Positions 1 through 4,606 of a stretch of 5,202 nt of DNA are shown one piece after another. How positions within the stretch are numbered: the first letter of the stretch is position 1; the number at the start of each line of letters is the position of its first letter. Below the pieces are notes generated by a model. The model searched no databases. It was not told the DNA's origin and saw nothing but the letters and a program-made list of their open reading frames with translations. This DNA comes from Alphaproteobacteria bacterium (lineage in GTDB: Bacteria > Pseudomonadota > Alphaproteobacteria > Puniceispirillales > Puniceispirillaceae), in NCBI GenBank assembly GCA_016780695.1, contig JADHLK010000116.1:1-5202 (forward strand), written 5' to 3'. The position numbers and the translations under genes were made by a program.

Positions 1-10
1 AGATGCGGAT

Positions 11-27
11 AACAGGCCGGGCCTGTT
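11..27 (-). terminator. GC-rich inverted repeat just past the xDIPP-repeat gene
   Basis: AACAGGCC and GGCCTGTT form a near-perfect inverted repeat around a single central base. As RNA it would give a stem of about 7 bp with a 3-base loop. It begins two bases beyond the stop codon of the minus-strand gene at 30-581, which fits a transcript end. The minus-strand side has no U-run after the stem; the plus-strand side has only TTT. It is therefore a weak or factor-assisted terminator at best, and could instead be a protein-binding palindrome. Confidence 0.35.
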
Positions 28-29
28 TG

Positions 30-581
30 CTAGCCATGTGCGCGGAACAGCATGGTGAACCCGTCCGGCATTTCTTCTTCTGCCGCGTCTGCCTGCTGGT
101 CTGCGGGTTCCGCCGCTAAAGCTGGCGTGCCAGCCGGGGGAATGTCAGAAGGGGGATTGTCAGCCAGAGGAATATCAGCAGGGGGAATATCAGCCGGGAG
201 AATATCAGAAGGGGGAATATCCGGCCCAGTTGCATCTGCCAGCCCCAGCCCATCCGTCATTGCTTCATCAAATACGCCATTGAAAGCCTCCAGCAGCTCG
301 CTCTGGACTGGCGCAGAATCCAGCCATTCATGGCGGGTTTTCCGGCGATGGCAGCGCAAAGCCTCAGACAGGTCAGGCAGCGGGCCAGAAGCTGGTTCCG
401 TCTCTGCCAGCGCCCGGCCAGCGAACAGGGCAAACCAGCCCCGGTTGCCACGCTGGCTGCGGGATTTATCATCAGTGGGCCGGGAAATTGTGGGCCGGGA
501 AATTGCAGGCTGAGGGGCAGCAGCCCCTTTATCATCTGCCGGGTGATGGCAGCGTCCGGTCAGTTTTTGCAACAGGCCCAT
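30..581 (-). CDS. Hypothetical protein with xDIPP pentapeptide repeats
   Basis: I do not recognise this protein of about 183 residues. The frame can be opened to a TTG at 596, but AGGAGG lies at 591-586, four bases ahead of an ATG at 581, so that ATG is the preferred start. The N-terminal third is basic and polar and carries a duplicated ISRPT. A middle part (about residues 70-115) contains a charged stretch and a likely amphipathic helix (SELLEAFNGVFDEAM). The C-terminal part holds six tandem pentapeptides of the form [A/S/P]D[I/N][P/L][P/L], then an Ala/Glu/Asp-rich acidic tail ending in GFTMLFRAHG. There is no signal peptide or membrane segment. The proline-rich repeat reads as a flexible linker and does not match the A(N/D)LXX pentapeptide beta-helix. 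The open frame on the other strand lacks a ribosome site. Function is unknown; a real gene is likely but not certain. Confidence 0.6.
   Translation of the reverse strand: MGLLQKLTGRCHHPADDKGAAAPQPAISRPTISRPTDDKSRSQRGNRGWFALFAGRALAETEPASGPLPDLSEALRCHRRKTRHEWLDSAPVQSELLEAFNGVFDEAMTDGLGLADATGPDIPPSDILPADIPPADIPLADNPPSDIPPAGTPALAAEPADQQADAAEEEMPDGFTMLFRAHG
136..225. repeat. Six tandem 15-bp units inside the xDIPP gene
   Basis: Six consecutive 15-bp units start at 136, 151, 166, 181, 196 and 211, with plus-strand consensus GGGGGAATATCAGCC. The unit length is a multiple of three, so gain or loss of a copy keeps the frame of the minus-strand gene and adds or removes one xDIPP pentapeptide. Units differ from each other at one to several positions, so the array is not a recent perfect expansion. 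Confidence 0.9.
476..505. repeat. Perfect 15-bp direct duplication
   Basis: TGGGCCGGGAAATTG occurs twice back to back with no mismatch. On the minus strand it encodes the repeated ISRPT near the N-terminus of the hypothetical protein. It is in frame and contains the CCGGG core seen in the other arrays of this window. Confidence 0.9.
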
Positions 582-621
582 GGGCCCTCCTGACAAAAGC
601 GTGGGAGACGGGCGCGCTCTC

Positions 622-630
622 TGTGGATAA
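622..630 (-). promoter_or_regulatory. Perfect DnaA box, copy 1
   Basis: The minus strand reads TTATCCACA, the exact consensus DnaA box. It has the same orientation as the copy at 653-661, and the two starts are 31 bp apart, close to three helical turns. It lies about 40 bp upstream of the start codon of the xDIPP gene. The match is certain; binding by DnaA is inferred. Confidence 0.75.
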
Positions 631-652
631 GTCCCGTGCCTCCAGGCGGGTC

Positions 653-661
653 TGTGGATAA
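653..661 (-). promoter_or_regulatory. Perfect DnaA box, copy 2
   Basis: This is a second exact TTATCCACA on the minus strand. The AT-rich stretch at 700-737 starts about 40 bp away on one side and copy 1 is on the other. Paired, same-orientation, helically phased boxes are typical of origins and of DnaA-controlled promoters. Confidence 0.75.
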
Positions 662-675
662 AACCCTCTGTTTAG

Positions 676-704
676 GTTGAATCAGATTAGCTGAATCCTG
701 TCAA
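676..704 (-). promoter_or_regulatory. Candidate promoter for the xDIPP gene
   Basis: The minus strand has a perfect -35 hexamer TTGACA at 704-699. A 17-bp spacer leads to TTCAAC at 681-676, which matches only three of six bases of TATAAT. Transcription from here would pass through both DnaA boxes before the start codon at 581, so bound DnaA could repress it. The spacer contains GAATC at 693-697, and another GAATC at 679-683 overlaps its end and the -10 region; GANTC is the CcrM methylation motif in alphaproteobacteria. The weak -10 keeps confidence low. Confidence 0.35.
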
Positions 705-737
705 CAAAATTGCATTTTATAGTTAAATTTTCCTGAA
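700..737. other. AT-rich segment beside the DnaA boxes
   Basis: This stretch is markedly richer in A and T than its GC-rich surroundings and includes TTTTATAGTTAAATTTT. TTAA at 723-726, seven bases, then TGAA at 734-737 is one mismatch from the CtrA motif TTAA-N7-TTAA. It could be a DNA unwinding element, an UP-type promoter element, or simply intergenic DNA. Confidence 0.4.
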
Positions 738-766
738 TGTTCTGCGATTGGGTCAGAGTTAGCCCT

Positions 767-780
767 ATTTCCATGGAAAT
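767..780. promoter_or_regulatory. Perfect 14-bp palindrome, possible operator
   Basis: ATTTCCATGGAAAT equals its own reverse complement over all 14 bases, and the match stops at both flanks. It lies in non-coding DNA between the AT-rich segment and the tandem array. This is the form expected of a binding site for a dimeric regulator, but no regulator gene is in the window. Confidence 0.4.
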
Positions 781-792
781 TTGCAGCTGTTG

Positions 793-878
793 CCCGGTTA
801 TTTCTGGGGGTTATTTCTGGGGGGTTATTTCTACCCGGTTATTTCTACCCGGTTATTTCTGGGGGTTATTTCTGCCGG
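793..878. repeat. Six tandem 13-14 bp repeats downstream of the BKACE gene
   Basis: GGTTATTTCT starts at 796, 809, 823, 837, 851 and 864, giving periods of 13, 14, 14, 14 and 13. The linker between copies is either GGG(G)-rich or ACCC; the full unit is CCCGGTTATTTCTA or a G-rich variant. The array ends at the stop codon of the minus-strand BKACE gene and would be transcribed in its 3' untranslated region. It has no spacer structure of the CRISPR kind. Confidence 0.9.
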
Positions 879-879
879 G

Positions 880-1677
880 TCAGCTCTTAAAAAGCTGGCT
901 GGCGGTGCGCAGCCGGGCGGCATTATCCGCAGCCAGAGAGCCATCCGGCATATACAGGGAGTTTTCAAACCCGACCCGAATCTTACCGCCTTTTTGCACA
1001 GCTGCTTCCAGACAGGCCTGGTCCTCGCGGGCAAAGGCACAGACTGCCCAATCCGGCCTCAGCCCGCCAGCCTGTGCAGCCTCCAGAAAAGCGGGCAGCA
1101 ATTCCGGCTGGCTGCGGCGGCCCGAATAATGCCCCAGCACAAACAGACACCAGATATCATCCCCGGCCAGCCCGGCCATCTGAAGCAGGCGGGCGAGCAG
1201 CTGAACATCCTCAGGCCGGTAGCAAATATGCTGCAGACGGGCAGGCGTTTCAGCCAGCTCTTGATAGAAACGGATAGTTTCTCGATCCGGCTGATAATCC
1301 GGGATCATCTCAGCAACGCCGATAGATACGCCGGGCGGCTGCACCGCGCGCACAACCGCGCGCATATCCTGGGCTGCATAGATGCCAATCGTTTCCGTGG
1401 TTATCTGCAAATGCATCTCCGGCACCGCAAGGGCCAGTTCTGCCAGCGCCTCACGATAAAGCCCGGCATCCAGAATATGGGCCTGATTTTCATCACGAAT
1501 GTGAAAATGCAGGGCCTGTGCTCCGGCCTCAAAACAGGCTTTGGCACAGGCGACAGTCTCGGCGATGGTGACCGGCAGGGCAGGATGATCCGCCTTGGTC
1601 TTGCGTGCCCCGTTCGGGGCGGCCATGATCCGCGGCAACGCATCTGGCCGGCTGCCAGCCTGGTAAAAATCGGTCAT
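880..1677 (-). CDS. BKACE family (DUF849) beta-keto acid cleavage enzyme
   Basis: This is a 265-residue protein of the BKACE/DUF849 family, zinc-dependent TIM-barrel enzymes. They condense a beta-keto acid with acetyl-CoA to give acetoacetate and a new CoA ester; the founding member is Kce of lysine fermentation. Visible signatures are APNGAR (19-24), HPALPVTIAE (31-40), the metal-binding pair H57-x-H59 in HFHIRD, TTETIG (93-98), a FVLGHY segment (179-184), and RVGFEN (234-239) followed by DNAAR. E238 would be the third metal ligand. Many members have Glu-Asp at 238-239 where this one has Glu-Asn. The protein is cytoplasmic and near the short end of the family. The ATG at 1677 has AGGGAG ten bases upstream. 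The substrate cannot be told from the sequence, and no degradation-pathway neighbours are present. Confidence 0.92.
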   Translation of the reverse strand: MTDFYQAGSRPDALPRIMAAPNGARKTKADHPALPVTIAETVACAKACFEAGAQALHFHIRDENQAHILDAGLYREALAELALAVPEMHLQITTETIGIYAAQDMRAVVRAVQPPGVSIGVAEMIPDYQPDRETIRFYQELAETPARLQHICYRPEDVQLLARLLQMAGLAGDDIWCLFVLGHYSGRRSQPELLPAFLEAAQAGGLRPDWAVCAFAREDQACLEAAVQKGGKIRVGFENSLYMPDGSLAADNAARLRTASQLFKS

Positions 1678-1750
1678 CTTGCCAAAACTCCCTTTCTGCA
1701 GGTGGTTTTTGAGATAAAAAGCCCTGCTGCGTGCCAGCTATCTGATTGAC

Positions 1751-1820
1751 CATCCCAGCCGGGCCACCTTAGCCGGGACATCCCACCCGGGCCACCTTAG
1801 CCGGGCCATCCTAGCCGGGC
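1751..1820. repeat. Five tandem 14-bp repeats in the divergent intergenic region
   Basis: Exactly five 14-bp units start at 1751, 1765, 1779, 1793 and 1807, with consensus CAYCYYAGCCGGGC. Odd and even units alternate (CATCC- versus CACCTT-), so the array can also be read as two and a half 28-bp units; the two full 28-bp units differ at only two positions. It lies about 75 bp upstream of the BKACE start and 110 bp upstream of tupA, so it could be a regulatory site or an inert minisatellite. Confidence 0.9.
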
Positions 1821-1846
1821 AGGCGCGCTTCTGGCAAGTTCTGGGC

Positions 1847-1871
1847 GGGCTGTCACCGGCCCTTGTTTTTT
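1847..1871 (+). terminator. Terminator-like hairpin with T-run upstream of tupA
   Basis: GGGCTG at 1847-1852 pairs with CGGCCC at 1857-1862, with one G-U pair and a TCAC loop. TTGTTTTTT follows directly at 1863-1871. This is a classic rho-independent terminator on the plus strand. No plus-strand gene precedes it in the window, so it would end either stray upstream transcription or a short tupA leader RNA (attenuation). Confidence 0.55.
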
Positions 1872-1891
1872 ACTGCTGGCCGGATTATCCA
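1863..1891 (+). promoter_or_regulatory. Weak candidate promoter for tupA
   Basis: TTGTTT at 1863-1868, a 17-bp spacer and TATCCA at 1886-1891 could act as a sigma-70 promoter starting about 30 bp before tupA. Both hexamers are poor matches, and the -35 overlaps the terminator T-run. It is reported only because no better promoter is seen between 1820 and 1929. Confidence 0.2.
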
Positions 1892-1929
1892 GTTCAGGTC
1901 AGCAAAGGGCCAGAGCCCGGGGAGAGAGG

Positions 1930-2772
1930 ATGCACGCGGCAAAAAGCCATCTGGGAAGAAACCGGGCCGCAGCCCTGCTTTTGGCGGTGCTGATGGCGGG
2001 TTTTGCCTGGCCGCTGCTGGCGGCAGAGCGGGTATTGATACAATCAACGACCTCTACCCGCAACAGCGGTCTTTATGACTATTTGGCCCCGCTTTTGCTG
2101 GCTGAGCTGGATTTGGCCATTGATGTGGTTGCGGTGGGCACTGGGGCCGCCTTGCGAAACGCGGCCAATTGTGACGGGGATTTGCTTTTGGTGCACGCGC
2201 CCGGACGGGAAGCTGATTTTGTTGATAGCGGCTTCGGCATAGAGCGCTTTGATCTGATGTATAATGATTTTGTTATTGTCGGTCCAAAGCAGGATCCAGC
2301 CCAGATTGCAGGTCTGTCCGACCCGGCTCTTGCCTTGCAGAGGATAGCAGCAGCGGGCGGCCCGTTCCTCTCGCGCGGGGATGATTCCGGCACCCATATA
2401 AAAGAGCTGGCCTTGTGGCACTCTGCCGATATTGATCCCCGGCCTGCCTCTGGCCGTTGGTATCTGGAAACAGGCAGCGGCATGGGCCCAACGCTGAATG
2501 TCGCAGCTGGCAAGGATGGCTATTTGCTGGTGGACCGGGCCAGCTGGATCAGCTTTGCCAATAAACAGAATTTGGTGCTGCTCACCCAGCAACATCCAGA
2601 TTTGTTCAATCAATATGGGGTGATTCTGGTCAATCCAGAAAAATGTAAATCCAGCAATTACAAAGCTGCCCGGAAATTGCAGGATTGGCTCTTGTCAGAG
2701 GCAGGCCAACAAGCAATAGCAGCCTATCGCAAGCTCAATACGCAGTTGTTTTTTCCGAACGCCGCACGCTAG
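1930..2772 (+). CDS. tupA: TupA-like tungstate ABC transporter substrate-binding protein
   Basis: This 280-residue periplasmic binding protein should capture tungstate (possibly molybdate) and hand it to a TupB permease and TupC ATPase. Residues 1-32 form a Sec signal peptide: a basic start, a hydrophobic core (AAALLLAVLMAGFAW), and likely cleavage near LLAA-ERV. The mature protein opens with the family mark STTSTRNSG (39-47). It continues with DVVAVGTGAALRNA (65-78), GDLLLVHAP (83-91), LMYNDFVIVGP (109-119), SRGDDSGTH (148-156) and TGSGMGPTLNVAAGKDGY (181-198), all typical of TupA. The ATG has a GGGGAG ribosome site five bases upstream. The next gene, 29 bp on, is a hydrolase and not tupB, so this is an orphan binding protein unless the permease lies elsewhere. 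Family assignment is strong; specificity for tungstate over molybdate is inferred. Confidence 0.9.
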   Translation: MHAAKSHLGRNRAAALLLAVLMAGFAWPLLAAERVLIQSTTSTRNSGLYDYLAPLLLAELDLAIDVVAVGTGAALRNAANCDGDLLLVHAPGREADFVDSGFGIERFDLMYNDFVIVGPKQDPAQIAGLSDPALALQRIAAAGGPFLSRGDDSGTHIKELALWHSADIDPRPASGRWYLETGSGMGPTLNVAAGKDGYLLVDRASWISFANKQNLVLLTQQHPDLFNQYGVILVNPEKCKSSNYKAARKLQDWLLSEAGQQAIAAYRKLNTQLFFPNAAR

Positions 2773-2785
2773 GATAGCCAGAAGC

Positions 2786-2792
2786 AGAGGAG
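2786..2792 (+). promoter_or_regulatory. Ribosome binding site fixing the hydrolase start
   Basis: AGAGGAG lies nine bases before the ATG at 2802. A second in-frame ATG at 2811 (Met4) would be about 18 bases away, too far, so the upstream ATG is preferred. Confidence 0.6.
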
Positions 2793-2801
2793 TAAAAGAA
2801 G

Positions 2802-3638
2802 ATGACCCGGATGACACAGACCAGCTGGACAGCTGCCAGCGATATGGATGCAGCCTTTGAAATCCGATCTTTCGTGCCGGATACGGATCGCATCACCGAA
2901 GGGTGGGCCCCGCAGGCAGAGCAGTTTCGCAAAAGCTGGCCGCACAGCAAGCTGGGCCTGTCTTACGGCGATGATCCGCGCCAGAAGATTGACCTGTTCC
3001 TGCCCGATGGGGAGCCGCAAGGGTTGATGGTTTTTACCCATGGCGGCTATTGGGTGGCTTTTGACAATAGCTGGTGGTCGCATCTGGCCGCAGGGATGCT
3101 GGCGCATGGCTGGGCGGTGGCCCTGTCCAATTACCGGCTGGCGATACAGGTTTCGATGGAAGAGCTGGCAGGGGATGTCGCGGCGGCGATTGCGCTGGCT
3201 GGCCAGCAGGTGGCTGGGCCGATTGTGCTGACCGGTCATTCAGCAGGCGGCCATTTGACCGCGCTGATGGCCAGCTCAGACAGGCTGGCTGCTCCGCTGC
3301 GGGACAGGCTGGCGCGGGTGATGCCTATCAGCGGGCTGTTTGACTTGCGCCCGCTCTTGCAGACGGCGCGCAATAATGATCTGAAAATGACGCCAGCCAG
3401 TGCTGCCGCGCTCAGCCCGCTATTGCTGACCCCGCAGGCTGATTTTGATCTGCTCTGTGTGGTGGGCGCTGATGAGAGGCCGGAATTCCTGCGCCAGAAT
3501 ACCATGCTGGCCCCGGTCTGGGCCGGGCTGGGGATAGATGGCCGCGCGGTGGAGCTGGCCGGACTGCATCATTTTGATGTGATTGACGGGCTGGCCGATC
3601 CGGACAGCCTGATGTGCCGGTTTCTGGCTGGACATTAA
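2802..3638 (+). CDS. Alpha/beta hydrolase, kynurenine formamidase-like
   Basis: This 278-residue cytoplasmic alpha/beta hydrolase has no signal peptide. The oxyanion-hole motif is HGGYW (80-84). The nucleophile elbow is GHSAGG (145-150) with Ser147. The likely acid is Asp224 in VGADERPEF, and the base is His257 in GLHHFD. The HGGxW motif together with ISGLFDLRPLL (176-186) places it near arylformamidases (kynurenine formamidase, EC 3.5.1.9) and related small-ester hydrolases. No other tryptophan-catabolism gene (tryptophan dioxygenase, kynureninase) is nearby, so N-formylkynurenine as substrate is only one possibility; a carboxylesterase role is equally open. It follows tupA by 29 bp and precedes the EamA gene by 6 bp, so it is probably translated from the same mRNA. 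The full catalytic set is present. Confidence 0.88.
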   Translation: MTRMTQTSWTAASDMDAAFEIRSFVPDTDRITEGWAPQAEQFRKSWPHSKLGLSYGDDPRQKIDLFLPDGEPQGLMVFTHGGYWVAFDNSWWSHLAAGMLAHGWAVALSNYRLAIQVSMEELAGDVAAAIALAGQQVAGPIVLTGHSAGGHLTALMASSDRLAAPLRDRLARVMPISGLFDLRPLLQTARNNDLKMTPASAAALSPLLLTPQADFDLLCVVGADERPEFLRQNTMLAPVWAGLGIDGRAVELAGLHHFDVIDGLADPDSLMCRFLAGH

Positions 3639-3644
3639 GCGGTA

Positions 3645-4529
3645 GTGGCACGCTCAACAGTTTTTCTCTATCTGGTGATCCTGGTTGTCTGGTCAACCAG
3701 CTGGCTGCCGCTGTCCTGGCAGGTGGAGGCAGTGGCCCCGGAGATCGCTGTTTTCTGGCGATTTGTGCTGGCGGCCCCGCTTATGTGGCTGTTTGCCTGG
3801 CAGCGCAAGGCACCGTTGCGGGTTGCTATGGGTCAGCAAATCTGGTTTGCCGCGCTGGGATTATGCCTGTTCAGTGCCAATTTCACCCTGTTCTATTATG
3901 GCTCGCTGGGCGTTGCTTCTGGCTTGCTGGCGGTGGTTTTTTCCACCGCCTCGCTGATTAATCTGGGGCTCGATGCGCTGCGCACCCGCACCGCACCGCG
4001 CCCCTTGCTGGTTCTGGCAGCGCTGGTCGGCGCGCTGGGGGTCGGTGTGCTTTACTGGCCGGAAATCCAGCTGGGGCAGGCAGCTATGCTCAGCCTTTTG
4101 GCCTGTCTGCTCGGCACATTGTTTTTCTGTTCCGGTAATATGGTTTCGGCAGAGTTGCAACGGCGCTCGGTATCGGTGCTGACCGCGAATTGCTGGGGGA
4201 TGCTGTGGGGGGTGGTCTGGCTGGGCCTGTTTGGCCTGTTTCAGGGACAGGATTTCACCCCGCCGACCAGCCTCGCTTGGCTGGCCGGTCTGGTCTGGCT
4301 GGCGGTTTTTGCCTCAGTTGTAGCGTTTTCCACCTATCTGACACTGGTTGGCCGTATCGGGCCCGGGCGGGCCGGCTATGCAACCGTGGTATTTCCGGTT
4401 TTTGCGCTGTTCCTTTCTGCCCTTTTTGAAGGTTATGACTGGTCATGGCTGACCGTGATGGGGGTGGGTTTGGTGGCGGCTGGCAATATCGTGATGCTGC
4501 GCAGCACCAGACAGCCATCTACGCGCTGA
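3645..4529 (+). CDS. EamA/DMT-family transporter
   Basis: This is a 294-residue inner-membrane protein with about ten hydrophobic helices, near residues 6-24, 34-52, 66-84, 88-107, 121-137, 146-163, 181-199, 211-229, 243-261 and 267-285. They form the two five-helix EamA repeats of the drug/metabolite transporter superfamily. Supporting marks are VVWSTSW in helix 1, FWRFVLAAP in helix 2, and the second-repeat stretch GRIGPGRAGYATVVFPVFALFLS (236-258). Such proteins usually export amino acids or other small metabolites; the substrate here is unknown. The GTG start is six bases after the hydrolase TAA, in the same reading frame, with no good ribosome site. It is probably translated by coupling or re-initiation. 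The next Met is residue 47, inside helix 2, so GTG is the only reasonable start. Confidence 0.9.
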   Translation: MARSTVFLYLVILVVWSTSWLPLSWQVEAVAPEIAVFWRFVLAAPLMWLFAWQRKAPLRVAMGQQIWFAALGLCLFSANFTLFYYGSLGVASGLLAVVFSTASLINLGLDALRTRTAPRPLLVLAALVGALGVGVLYWPEIQLGQAAMLSLLACLLGTLFFCSGNMVSAELQRRSVSVLTANCWGMLWGVVWLGLFGLFQGQDFTPPTSLAWLAGLVWLAVFASVVAFSTYLTLVGRIGPGRAGYATVVFPVFALFLSALFEGYDWSWLTVMGVGLVAAGNIVMLRSTRQPSTR

Positions 4530-4594
4530 GGCTTGTCTTGCGCCCGGCCAATGGCTATGCTACGCCGGCCATTTCGGCAAAATAATAAGGATAC

Positions 4595-4600
4595 AGGTGG
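4595..4600 (+). promoter_or_regulatory. Ribosome binding site for the PfkB kinase
   Basis: AGGTGG ends six bases before the ATG at 4607 and supports that start. The 77-bp gap after the EamA gene holds only a weak AATGGC/GCCATT inverted repeat without a T-run. I see no convincing terminator there, so read-through from the upstream genes is possible. Confidence 0.5.
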
Positions 4601-4606
4601 AAGAGA

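Noticed and set aside
52..513. Long plus-strand open frame overlapping the minus-strand xDIPP gene
   Set aside because: It has no ribosome binding site, its Gly/Ser/Ala-rich reading is the mirror of the 15-bp repeat, and the opposite frame has a good AGGAGG and ATG.
793..878. CRISPR array
   Set aside because: Units are only 13-14 bp, directly abutting with no unique spacers, and no cas gene is present.
881..897. CAGCT/AGCTG hairpin as terminator of the BKACE gene
   Set aside because: The stem has only five Watson-Crick pairs, it overlaps the stop codon, and no T-run follows on the minus strand.
781..1749. 322-codon plus-strand open frame across the BKACE gene
   Set aside because: It reads antisense to a clearly recognisable DUF849 protein and shows no family motifs; it is a shadow of codon bias.
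1872..1929. Molybdenum/tungsten cofactor riboswitch ahead of tupA
   Set aside because: The space between the terminator and the start codon is short, and I see no conserved multi-stem structure; only the terminator hairpin upstream is supported.
2044..2613. 189-codon minus-strand open frame
   Set aside because: It lies antisense within tupA, whose plus-strand family motifs are unmistakable.
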